Positions 35,130 through 43,969 of a DNA stretch of 64,000 nt are shown one piece after another. Below the pieces are notes generated by a model. It worked only from the letters and a program-made list of their open reading frames with translations. It had not been told where the DNA came from and made no database searches. The first letter of the stretch is position 1. Each line of letters starts with the position of its first letter. The stretch lies in NCBI GenBank assembly GCA_013697725.1, contig JACCWI010000023.1, positions 1 to 64,000 of the forward strand. Reading direction: 5' to 3'. Source of the stretch: Tatlockia sp. GTDB taxonomy: Bacteria; Pseudomonadota; Gammaproteobacteria; Legionellales; Legionellaceae. Position numbers and translations under genes: made by a program.

Positions 35130-36173
35130 CGATTTAAATTAAGCAAAAGTGAAACCCTTAGATTTGCCCTTGCTCGCCCTGAATGGAAAAATCCTGAAGA
35201 ATTGCTTAGCCAAGAAAGTTTTTTTTATCAGGGAATACTATTTGATTTAATCAGTTATGGTGGAAGTTCAGAACTAGTAGCTCTTCTTCTTAGCAAGCAT
35301 ACCCCGGTTAGAGTCCAACAGATGTTGGATTACCAACCTCACAATACAATCCTTATATACGGGACTCCTCTTCATTTAGCCGCCGATATGGGTGATTATA
35401 AAATTGTAGAGCTTTTGGTAAAAGAAAAAATGGTTAATATCAATGCCAAAAATGCAAACAATCATACCGCCTTGAGTTTGATTACTAGCATCCTGAACCC
35501 AGGTTTTGTCTATGATGAGGATTACCTTAGCTCAACCAAAAAAGAGAATTATAAAAAAATATGTAATTTGTTGCGCTCAATACCTGGCATTGAATTACCT
35601 ATTAAACTTGTGGAAAAACCAAAGCCACGAGTAGTAATTGAAAAAGCAAAACCTGATATTGTAAAAGATGCTGCTGTTGTAATATCTCAAAACCCAGCCT
35701 TTAGTGTGATTACTCCAGAGCCAAAAATTGTAGAGCCCTCCTTTAAAGAAAATCAATTTGACAGTAAGGTTGATAAAAATGCTCTAGAGGCCACAGGTAA
35801 CCAGTTTACTGGGGAATCAAACGACACCGAAAGATTATTTAAAATGAAACAAGTGGGAGAACTACCTCCTACTAAAATAGGCTTAACTAATCAGGTATTA
35901 GAGGAAGTTGAAAAAACAAATGAGCCATTTGATATTAGTATGCTGGTATTAGATGCATTTATAACAGCTCTAGGAATCACTGCCGTAGTCCTTGCGTTTA
36001 CCGTATTGAATGCTGCAACCTTTGGTGGTGCAGGTGTTTTTATTTTAGCAGGTATTGGTACAGGAGTAGCCCTTCTGGGATTGGGATTCTTTGGTAAGCA
36101 TGCTTATGAAGGATATAAAGGGTTACAATGTTCTGATGAAGAACCCTCTGCTGATAAGAACTTTTTACCCTAA
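34782..36173 (+). CDS. Effector-like protein: 58-aa tandem duplication, ankyrin, hydrophobic C-terminus
   Basis: The 463-aa protein starts with two adjacent 58-residue copies (residues 1-58 and 59-116), sharing for example IRAYIH and VKERYNMEAIEIF. Ankyrin-type repeats follow at about 150-260 (TPLHLAADMGDYKIVELLVKE; NNHTALSLI), then a charged, possibly unstructured part, and two hydrophobic helices (about 385-440, VLDAFITALGITAVVLAF and a Gly-rich second). No signal peptide. Ankyrin plus a C-terminal hydrophobic hairpin is typical of Legionella effectors that insert into host membranes. The function is unknown; secretion is inferred. Confidence 0.7.
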   Translation: MEFLDVINGNQPIKIRAYIHDHYGQLKNNIDLLCKGYELVKERYNMEAIEIFHNYFPTLGFLNVIKGNRPIEIRAYIHEHHDLLINHMELLCKSYALVKERYNMEAIEIFLNYFPTRFKLSKSETLRFALARPEWKNPEELLSQESFFYQGILFDLISYGGSSELVALLLSKHTPVRVQQMLDYQPHNTILIYGTPLHLAADMGDYKIVELLVKEKMVNINAKNANNHTALSLITSILNPGFVYDEDYLSSTKKENYKKICNLLRSIPGIELPIKLVEKPKPRVVIEKAKPDIVKDAAVVISQNPAFSVITPEPKIVEPSFKENQFDSKVDKNALEATGNQFTGESNDTERLFKMKQVGELPPTKIGLTNQVLEEVEKTNEPFDISMLVLDAFITALGITAVVLAFTVLNAATFGGAGVFILAGIGTGVALLGLGFFGKHAYEGYKGLQCSDEEPSADKNFLP

Positions 36174-36285
36174 GCTTGTTTGAGAACAATTTTATCATTA
36201 GCCAGGTTCTAACGGTTTTAGAGCCTGTCTGTTTAGTTAGAGTTGGTGCTCTGAAAGCTTGGAATGAGGATTTTAAACAATTAAA

Positions 36286-36306
36286 AACCGCGGACAAGCC
36301 GCGGTT
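36286..36306 (-). terminator. Rho-independent terminator of the PRC-barrel gene
   Basis: On the minus strand AACCGCGG and CCGCGGTT form a perfect 8-bp stem with a five-base loop, followed by TTTTAATT. It lies 11 bases after the stop codon of the PRC-barrel gene; it may also stop transcription of the converging effector-like gene. Confidence 0.85.
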
Positions 36307-36317
36307 AGGTAGATAGA

Positions 36318-36671
36318 TTAGTGTCTATCACGGGATGGACCATAATAATCGTTAAGCTTGCGGGTCCAGCCAGAAGAGCTCATATCAGGCCAATGATCTT
36401 TGTCAAAGCCAGGAGAGTTTTTCAGTTTTTCTTTATCCATTGAGATTACGAATGTTTCTGTACGGGGATTATAGTCAAAAATATGCCAAGGCAAAGCAAA
36501 TAATTTATCACCCATGCCTAAAAATCCGCCAAAGGAAAGAACTACGTAAGACACTTTTCCAGATAATTTATCTAACATAAGTGCTTCGATTTTCCCTAAA
36601 TTTTCACCTTCAGGATTTTCAACTTTTACCCCAATGATGTCTTCGCTACTAACAATATTGTGATGTTCCAT
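36318..36671 (-). CDS. PRC-barrel domain protein
   Basis: The 117-aa protein consists of one PRC-barrel domain (SSEDIIGVKVENPEGENLGKIEALMLDKLSGKVSYVVLSFGGFLGMGDKLFALPW, spread over residues 8-62) with a charged C-terminus. Stand-alone proteins of this type are widespread, often in stress-related contexts, with no fixed function. AAAGGAG precedes the ATG. Confidence 0.88.
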   Translation of the reverse strand: MEHHNIVSSEDIIGVKVENPEGENLGKIEALMLDKLSGKVSYVVLSFGGFLGMGDKLFALPWHIFDYNPRTETFVISMDKEKLKNSPGFDKDHWPDMSSSGWTRKLNDYYGPSRDRH

Positions 36672-36977
36672 TATTTTCTCCTTTTATCCTGTGATTTATA
36701 AAAATTAAAATCGCCAGAATTCATCAATAATTACTCTTAGCCTAATAATTTTAGCACATTTTGATCGATTTATAACCAATGATGAGCATTTTGTCGTAGA
36801 TGAAAGATTCTTAAATCCAGGTAACTTAATGATTAGACTAGGAATAAGATTCCTCATTTCAGTATTTTGCGCCCTATTAAAACACTTTATCTTTGATCCA
36901 GGATCTAAATTCAGCTGCTCCTTGATTTAAAATATCCACCCTTTTATGATTCCCATAATTCAGCCAGGGATATTAAA
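36672..36977. other. Intergenic region between divergent genes
   Basis: The 306-bp interval separates the PRC-barrel gene (minus) from the diiron/E2-like fusion (plus) and must hold both promoters, but I see no strong hexamer pair. It contains a small palindrome GGAAT-AAG-ATTCC near 36840. No convincing gene. Confidence 0.4.
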
Positions 36978-38783
36978 ATGACCGATTTAAATGCTTTGCT
37001 AAAACCTGAATGGTCAGTGCAAAAAGATATTGCCGAATTGTGGAATAAAATTAATCTAGAGGAACAAGCGAGTATTACAGTTCGACTGGCGGTTTTATTC
37101 AAAAATGGTCTGCCTTTTGAGCTTAAACATGACAAAATTATATACATTCATATCTTTTTAGCACTCGCTCAAATCGATATTATCGCTTGTCAAATACCAT
37201 TGAAATTTCAATCAAAAATTGCTTCACCGGAATTTGAGAAACGCCTACGAGCTCAGCTTCTCGATGAAATTTTTCATGTGATGTTGTCGATTAAAATTGT
37301 TTATCTTTTAACAAATCCCTACAGCTCTCCACCGGAATTAAACGACAGTACTAATAAATTTTGTGAATTTATCAGAAAAGAGGATTGTCCTAAAGTAGCC
37401 ATAATTTTTTTAAATTTGATTACAGAAGCAATCGCCGAAGAGTTAGTTAAAAGTTTTCATTGCGCTAACTTGGCCAATGAAGTCTTTGATTTAATCTTAG
37501 AAGATGAACGTCGACATATCTCTGATGCTGAACTGTATTTTACTTTAGGACTTCCAGATAAAGAAATAATGAAACAAAAATTAAACGACTTTGAAGAACA
37601 CCTATTTACAAGCCTTATTTTTCAATACAATACCGGCATGGCTCTTCTAAGAGTTTTAGGCTTTGCAGAGATGCAGAATCTAGTGAGCAAAATTGACCAG
37701 AAATACCGTAATCAATTAAAAAAACTAAACCTGGTTGCCGGTAAAAAATGGACCTCATTTATGCTTTTTTTTGCAAAAGCGCAGCAAGGTTTTCAAACCG
37801 AGATTTTAGTCGAATGCCCAATGTCGCCCTTACGTCAACTTTCGATGACGCATTGGTCAAAGCCGAACGATCCCACCATGGTGGGACAATTTAATCTGGA
37901 CATTAGTTGCCTTGAATTTTTTGAAAAAAAATATCCGCCAATGAGCTTAACAACGCTGCTGTTGCAAGCGGTAAGTTTAGTATTAGACGAATATCCTGAG
38001 TATTCCCTGTTTCTTTCTGACCAAAAACTATTTCAACGTACCCAGGCAAATACTTGCCTCGTGGTCAAGTTGCCTGGTTGTGGGGATCATTTGGGCGTTA
38101 TTTCTTTTCAAGATTGCCATAAAATCTCTGTAGATGAGCTGACCCTAAGAATTCGCCAAATTGTAACCATGATGATTTTTTGTTACAAAAAAAGAGAGAA
38201 AATCGAACTTCAATACCCCCATCTTAAAGCGATTCAAGCCAATCTCTTGGCGGAAATGAGCAATGAGCTATTCCGTCCGATTCTTCCCGTAGTTCCCGGT
38301 GTTTCAGTTAGTAATATTGGACATTTTGGTTATAGTCAATCAAAGTCGCCCTTATTTGCTAATGAGGCTGCCAAAATCACCGTGATGACCGTCCAGAAAA
38401 CTCCAGTTTGGTGTCACAGAACAAAGACTTTTGAGCCACGGGATTTACTACCTGTCTCAGTAAGCACGGATCATCGTATTTTTGGTGGCAACATGCCTTT
38501 GCCAAAATTGCTGGATAAGGCTTTTCAGACTGTCTTTATAAAAATGCAAGATGAGCAAAAGGCAATAGATGCAGATTTTAGACTGCCTAAAGAACCGTCT
38601 ATTAAATCAAAATTAAACAATAAATTGCTAATGAAAAAGTTTGATGAATTGCTGACAGATAATTTGCAATTAGGCTATTTAATGTTGATTTGCTTACAAA
38701 CGATGTGGCCGGATAATTTAGCACTTGATAAAATTTTTAGTTCCTTAAATACAGAAACTCTCAGAGAAACTTTAGAATTATAA
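36978..38783 (+). CDS. Fusion: ferritin-like diiron domain plus E2-type acyltransferase-like domain
   Basis: The 601-aa protein seems to join two domains. Residues about 60-240 are all-helical with E-x2-H pairs at DEIFH (about 97) and EDERRH (about 175) and EAIAEE (about 150), the ligand layout of ferritin-like diiron oxygenases such as the AurF group. Residues about 280-540 resemble the catalytic domain of 2-oxoacid dehydrogenase E2 (SVSNIGHFG; PVSVSTDHRIFGGN). In E2 the motif is DHRxxDG; here Asp is replaced by Gly, so classical acyl transfer may be lost. No lipoyl domain is present. Function unknown. Confidence 0.6.
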   Translation: MTDLNALLKPEWSVQKDIAELWNKINLEEQASITVRLAVLFKNGLPFELKHDKIIYIHIFLALAQIDIIACQIPLKFQSKIASPEFEKRLRAQLLDEIFHVMLSIKIVYLLTNPYSSPPELNDSTNKFCEFIRKEDCPKVAIIFLNLITEAIAEELVKSFHCANLANEVFDLILEDERRHISDAELYFTLGLPDKEIMKQKLNDFEEHLFTSLIFQYNTGMALLRVLGFAEMQNLVSKIDQKYRNQLKKLNLVAGKKWTSFMLFFAKAQQGFQTEILVECPMSPLRQLSMTHWSKPNDPTMVGQFNLDISCLEFFEKKYPPMSLTTLLLQAVSLVLDEYPEYSLFLSDQKLFQRTQANTCLVVKLPGCGDHLGVISFQDCHKISVDELTLRIRQIVTMMIFCYKKREKIELQYPHLKAIQANLLAEMSNELFRPILPVVPGVSVSNIGHFGYSQSKSPLFANEAAKITVMTVQKTPVWCHRTKTFEPRDLLPVSVSTDHRIFGGNMPLPKLLDKAFQTVFIKMQDEQKAIDADFRLPKEPSIKSKLNNKLLMKKFDELLTDNLQLGYLMLICLQTMWPDNLALDKIFSSLNTETLRETLEL

Positions 38784-41700
38784 TTTACCTAACTTATATA
38801 ATTTTAGTGACTTGGTTTTTCCTCTCACTATAACCTGCTCTTCAATCACTTTCATTGGATAGCGAGAAGGATTCTTTAGATTTTCACGGGTTGCATCAGT
38901 TATTAAAATATTAGTTTTATATTTTTTTGTAAGATATTGTACTCGCGAGGCAATATTCACTGCATCCGAAATTACTGTGGCATTCATACGAAGAACCTCG
39001 CCTATTGTACCTAACATAACGGAGCCTGTATTTATTCCAATGCCTATAGCAATTGTTTGCCCCTTTTTAATCATTTGCTTATTATATTTAGCCAAGGAAT
39101 CCAGCATTTCTAAAGCACATTGTACGGCATCATCAGCGCAAACCGGATAAATCGCCATGATTGCATCGCCAATATATTTATCAACAAAGCCGTTATATTT
39201 GCGAATTATAGGGCTCATAATAGAAAGATAATCATTAACAAAATCGAAATTTTGCTGTGGCGTGAGCGTTTCTGAAAGATGAGTAAAATTGCGAATATCA
39301 ACAAACATGACTGTCATGACCTTTTGAATATGATCACCAAGTTTGACCTCAACAATATCTTTTTTATTCAGTAGATTAAGAATGTCATGCGGAACGAAGC
39401 TTTCATATGCCTGATTTAGTTTTACCAGTTCCTTATTTAATTCGTTGGTTTGACTAAAAAGTTTGGCGTTATCAATGCAAATTGCAATTTGAGATGACAA
39501 AAGGTATAGGAAATCTTGTTGTTTTTTTGTAAAAACACCCTCCGCCAGATTATTTTCCATATAAATAATTCCTGAGCAAATTCCCTTATTTAACAGGGGG
39601 ATACAACAAACTGATTTTAGTTTATTTGTCTTAATATAGTTATCAGTTAAAAATTGAGTAGAATTAACTGCATTATCAAAACGCAGTGTTTCTTTTGTAT
39701 TGGCCACATAGTTTATAAGTGAAATGGGTAAAAGGTTGTCATGCATTTCCCGCGACTCTAAAACTTTCGTTTTTTTAGAGCCTATAGAGCCCTCTGCCTC
39801 AATAAAATATTGATTGTTTTGATTAAGTAAAAGATAAGATTTTTCAGCGCCAGCACTTTCCATAATAAAATGCATGAGCTGTTGCAAAACGTCTTTTAAG
39901 TCAAGACTAGATGAAATTCTCTGAGAAAATTTGAGTAAGGTTTGAATTTGTAAGCTCTGAGAGCCATCTTTAAAATTTCTTGAAAAGCTCTCAGTTTCAG
40001 CCAAATGCAAGTCAGAGTTCGAGCTTAAATGATAATGCGTATCCAGCTGAGCCACTTTAGCTGTTGCACCCCATAAAAGGTAGCAATAACGAGCGCCTTC
40101 CATATACCATTGTGCCACCGCAGATTGTCCACGATCATAGTTAAATTGAGCCGCTGATTCTCTGATGACGGCTTCATCATTTAAAAATCCATTAATTTTG
40201 GCGCTCTTAAGCGCTTTTTCATAGAGTAGTGCTGCTTTTTCAGGTTTGTTGCTCACTACGGCTTCCCATTCAGCAGCCAAAAGTTCATATTTTTGTAAAT
40301 GATTACCCGGTGCAAATTTAGACCATTTTCGCATTAAGGCTAAGTTTCTTTTTAAAACCTTACGAATTTTAACTTTAGAACCCCATTTGGCTGATTTGTA
40401 GATTTTGAAATGGATTAGCGCAATATAGAAGTGATAGGTTGGGACAATGAAGGTGCCCAAAGCATCTTTTTCAGAGATACTAGATTTGTCTAAGCTTTCG
40501 TAGGCAGATTGATAGTCTTCGTTCTGATAGTACTGAATTAATTTAAATAAAAAAGAGACAAAAAGAATCGTTTTGTCTTTTTGATTGATTAAAAAATCTA
40601 CGGTTGTTGATTTAGGTGAAACTGTTGTACTGTTATCTTGTTCTATAAATTGAGAAATTTTTTGACCGTAGAAATCAAGTAAATTAAAAAATTTGAAATT
40701 TTTAAAATCAACAAAACTTTGAGCTCTTAACTTATATTCATTAATACTCAATAAAAGCTCAGGTAATTTATAACCGGCTAAAAACATATAAATTACAGCA
40801 GGCATAATACTATAGGCAGCATAATCCGGCGTACCTAACTCAAAGCAGCGTGCAAAATGTTTTACCAAGGTTGAAATAGATTCCTGAACTGGCGCTTTCC
40901 AGTGCATGATGAAGCTCGCGTTAGCACATACGGTTTCAGCTTCGGAACGAGCAATTGCTCCTGGGCGATGATTAATGAGGTCAAGAGAGAGTTTGCCAAG
41001 TTGATAACCAAGTTCATAATTTCCCAAAAAACCGCTTTGTATGGTCCCATAAGCCGCATAGCTACTATAGGCTTCTTTAGTATTGCCATATTGCAAACAA
41101 AGGGTAACCATTTTACAGACAACCAATGCGAACAGATTGGAATTAAAACGATAGCAAGCAGGAACTAATATTCGCAGTAAACTTATTTTTGCAACCTGCA
41201 ATTCATTGCTCATCTCAGGAAGATCAATAAGACTAGCTATTGGTTTAAACATAGTTAGGCGCTTAATGTTTAGCATAGCGCTAATGATGTGCAGTGGATT
41301 TATTCGTGTTGGAAATTCAACACCTAGCTTAGCTAAAACCAGTTTACCGATGTCAATAGTCAAGCCATATTTTCCTTGACCGGCATAGGCTAGTAACTGA
41401 CTTTTTCTAATCTTTATCTCATCAAGAATGTTATTAGCATGAGTTAAGGCTATCTCAACATAATACTCCATATCTTTAAAACGAGAGCCAAGATAGGCAT
41501 TTTCTGTGGCTTCAACATAAAGTTCAAACATAAATTCATAATCTGTGTGCCATGCTTTAGCATCCATCAGCCTAAGCGCATGATTTATATAGGTTAAAGC
41601 AGAATCAGAGGCGGCAGCAGATTTTGCTTGTTTTGCAGCTAATAAATGAATATTAGCCATTTTAAACGCTAATTTACGTGGGATCCTTTCTAAAGGAACA

Positions 41701-43889
41701 CCTTTAGTCCAGATCAGATAATGATCAGCGATGGTTAGCAATAAATTCGTTGAGGTAGATGCTTTGTGCTTTTTTAAAAGCAGCGTTGCAAGCTGGAAAT
41801 GAATTTGTTTTCTTTCGCCCTCAGATAAGGATAAATTTGCAGCTTCTTGTATGCGATCATGCATAAAATTAAAACTTGTCGCTTTATAATATTCACCAGT
41901 GGTAAAAATATATCCTTCAACAACTACTTCTTGTAAGGCATATAAAATATCATCGCGGGTCGTGTTGCACAGTTTAGCCAGTAAATCCAAATTAAAATGA
42001 CTGCCTATGCAAGAAGCAACTTGCAACATAAATTGAATTTTTGAGGGTAATTTAGCAATTTTATCCACCATTAGTTCAACTATATTAATACTGGCTGAAC
42101 GTTTTAAAACTTCTTCTAAATCCCATTTATAGTGGTTCGTGTTTACATCAAAGTGAAAGAGATTATCTTTGTGAAGATCGCTTAGAAATTGAGTCAGAAA
42201 AAAAGGATTTCCTCCCGTTTTTTTAAAGGAAATTTCAGCAAGCTCAGGCGATTGACAATATAGAGTATCTGCAATTAGAGCTTCTACATTTTCTAAATTT
42301 AAAGGTTTTAGATCCAGCTGAGTAATTTTGCACTGTCTGTGTTTGATTTCCTCTATAAAACCCATCAAATAATGATCATCAGCGACCTCATTATGGCGAT
42401 AAGCCCCAATTATTAGAATAGAGGTCTTGTCCTTTTCGGCAATGACCGAACTAATGATATTTAATGAGGAAAAATCGGCCCACTGCAAATCATCAATGAA
42501 TAAAACTAATGGATGTTGAAAAGAGCCCATAGCCTTGATTAGGTTTTTAAACAAATAAAATAAAATATTTTTTCTCTCCATAAATCCCAAAGGAACGGGC
42601 TCAACCTGCTCACCAATTAATAAAGTCAAACCGGGTATAATATCCATCATTAATTTTGCATTTTCCCCCAAAGCTAATTTTATTTTTTTGCTAAATTCGC
42701 TAATACGTACTTTAGATTCAACAAGGATTTGAGTGATCAGAATAGTTATAGCCTTGGACAAGGCATAAAAAGGTGTATTTTTTTTAAATTTCTCAAATTT
42801 TACGGCAACAAAATAGCCTTTTTCACGAACGATAGGTTTATGCATTTCATTAATTAGCGAAGACTTTCCAACGCCTGAATGACCAGAAACTAAAATTAGC
42901 TCAGCCATACCGCTTCTAGCTACTCGTTTAAAACTCTTAAACAGCAAAGCCTTTTCTTTTTCCCTGCCGTATAATTTTTCAGGAATTTGAAAACGATTAA
43001 AAACTTCACCTTTTCCTAAATCAAAGGATTCTATCAAACCAAATTCGTTAAATTGGCTAAGACATTTTTTCAAATCTTTAAGAAGACCATAAGCATTTTG
43101 ATAGCGATTTTCTGCGTTTTTTTCCAATAATTTCATCACTAAATCTGACAAAATCTGCGGTATATTGGGGTCCAGGCTATGAGGTGACTTTGGTTTCAAA
43201 GCAATATGAGAATGAATTATAGCCAGGGGATCGCTATCATCAAAAGGTAATTTTCCAGTGAGCATTTGATAAAAAATAATTCCAAGGGAGTAATAATCGC
43301 TGCGATAATCGACCCCACGATTCATGCGCCCTGTTTGTTCAGGTGAGATATAAGAAATTGTTCCTGTTAAAGTATTCATTGTTAGGAGATCGGAGTATTC
43401 ACGGGGTACAAGCGTTGAGGATTCGAAATCAATAATTTTAATTCGTTTACCATCCAAATCACACATAATATTCGAAGGATTTAAGTCTTTATGAATAATT
43501 TTTTTTTGATGAATTAAAGATAAAACTTCAGCAATGCCAACGGCCAAATTAAGAAAGGTTTTAATATCAATTTTAACCCGATGATTTAATATTTCAGCCA
43601 GGGTTGGCAGGGCGGTATTTTCCAATATAAGCCCATAATTATTATCAATTTTAATTAAATCGTAGGCTTTTGGTACTCCTTTTTCATTTTGAATAGAACT
43701 ACAAAGATTTAAAATTTCATATTCATGTTTAAGTGCTGCAATTTCATCAGGATTGGGATGCTGACTTTTAAGAAGTTTTATTACAATTTCTGATTGGTCA
43801 GCCTGTCTCGCTCCGGCATAAATATCATGGTTTTCGCCTGAGAACAGACAGATTTTACGGAAAGAATAACCTTGTATATCTAACTGCAT
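38778..43889 (-). CDS. Large signalling protein: Ser/Thr kinase - AAA ATPase - GAF - nucleotide cyclase
   Basis: The 1703-aa protein has a protein kinase domain (about 1-275; IHKDLNPSNIM catalytic loop, IIDFES in place of DFG, GTISYISPEQTGR), an AAA/STAND ATPase with P-loop GHSGVGKSS (about 337) and VLFIDDLQWAD Walker B, a long helical TPR-like middle (about 650-1290), a GAF domain (about 1335-1490) and a C-terminal class III cyclase (FVDIRNFTHLSETL about 1527; GDAIMAIYP about 1575). Both metal-binding Asp of the cyclase are present, so cAMP or cGMP synthesis is likely. Its stop overlaps the converging gene by six bases. Confidence 0.9.
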   Translation of the reverse strand: MQLDIQGYSFRKICLFSGENHDIYAGARQADQSEIVIKLLKSQHPNPDEIAALKHEYEILNLCSSIQNEKGVPKAYDLIKIDNNYGLILENTALPTLAEILNHRVKIDIKTFLNLAVGIAEVLSLIHQKKIIHKDLNPSNIMCDLDGKRIKIIDFESSTLVPREYSDLLTMNTLTGTISYISPEQTGRMNRGVDYRSDYYSLGIIFYQMLTGKLPFDDSDPLAIIHSHIALKPKSPHSLDPNIPQILSDLVMKLLEKNAENRYQNAYGLLKDLKKCLSQFNEFGLIESFDLGKGEVFNRFQIPEKLYGREKEKALLFKSFKRVARSGMAELILVSGHSGVGKSSLINEMHKPIVREKGYFVAVKFEKFKKNTPFYALSKAITILITQILVESKVRISEFSKKIKLALGENAKLMMDIIPGLTLLIGEQVEPVPLGFMERKNILFYLFKNLIKAMGSFQHPLVLFIDDLQWADFSSLNIISSVIAEKDKTSILIIGAYRHNEVADDHYLMGFIEEIKHRQCKITQLDLKPLNLENVEALIADTLYCQSPELAEISFKKTGGNPFFLTQFLSDLHKDNLFHFDVNTNHYKWDLEEVLKRSASINIVELMVDKIAKLPSKIQFMLQVASCIGSHFNLDLLAKLCNTTRDDILYALQEVVVEGYIFTTGEYYKATSFNFMHDRIQEAANLSLSEGERKQIHFQLATLLLKKHKASTSTNLLLTIADHYLIWTKGVPLERIPRKLAFKMANIHLLAAKQAKSAAASDSALTYINHALRLMDAKAWHTDYEFMFELYVEATENAYLGSRFKDMEYYVEIALTHANNILDEIKIRKSQLLAYAGQGKYGLTIDIGKLVLAKLGVEFPTRINPLHIISAMLNIKRLTMFKPIASLIDLPEMSNELQVAKISLLRILVPACYRFNSNLFALVVCKMVTLCLQYGNTKEAYSSYAAYGTIQSGFLGNYELGYQLGKLSLDLINHRPGAIARSEAETVCANASFIMHWKAPVQESISTLVKHFARCFELGTPDYAAYSIMPAVIYMFLAGYKLPELLLSINEYKLRAQSFVDFKNFKFFNLLDFYGQKISQFIEQDNSTTVSPKSTTVDFLINQKDKTILFVSFLFKLIQYYQNEDYQSAYESLDKSSISEKDALGTFIVPTYHFYIALIHFKIYKSAKWGSKVKIRKVLKRNLALMRKWSKFAPGNHLQKYELLAAEWEAVVSNKPEKAALLYEKALKSAKINGFLNDEAVIRESAAQFNYDRGQSAVAQWYMEGARYCYLLWGATAKVAQLDTHYHLSSNSDLHLAETESFSRNFKDGSQSLQIQTLLKFSQRISSSLDLKDVLQQLMHFIMESAGAEKSYLLLNQNNQYFIEAEGSIGSKKTKVLESREMHDNLLPISLINYVANTKETLRFDNAVNSTQFLTDNYIKTNKLKSVCCIPLLNKGICSGIIYMENNLAEGVFTKKQQDFLYLLSSQIAICIDNAKLFSQTNELNKELVKLNQAYESFVPHDILNLLNKKDIVEVKLGDHIQKVMTVMFVDIRNFTHLSETLTPQQNFDFVNDYLSIMSPIIRKYNGFVDKYIGDAIMAIYPVCADDAVQCALEMLDSLAKYNKQMIKKGQTIAIGIGINTGSVMLGTIGEVLRMNATVISDAVNIASRVQYLTKKYKTNILITDATRENLKNPSRYPMKVIEEQVIVRGKTKSLKLYKLGKL

Positions 43890-43969
43890 ACATGCACCTG
43901 CTATGAACAGCCTACATGTATAGTATAGTGGAAGGACTGCTCTAATTTAGTACTTGTTGTAAATCCATC

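Noticed and set aside
36805-36840. PmrA-type operator (CTTAAA and CTTAAT words) upstream of the diiron fusion gene
   Set aside because: The two words are 15 bases apart rather than the 11 expected for the tandem PmrA box.
36828-36929. A 33-codon ORF in the gap before the diiron fusion gene
   Set aside because: Weak ribosome-binding site, no similarity and an AT-rich context; likely chance.
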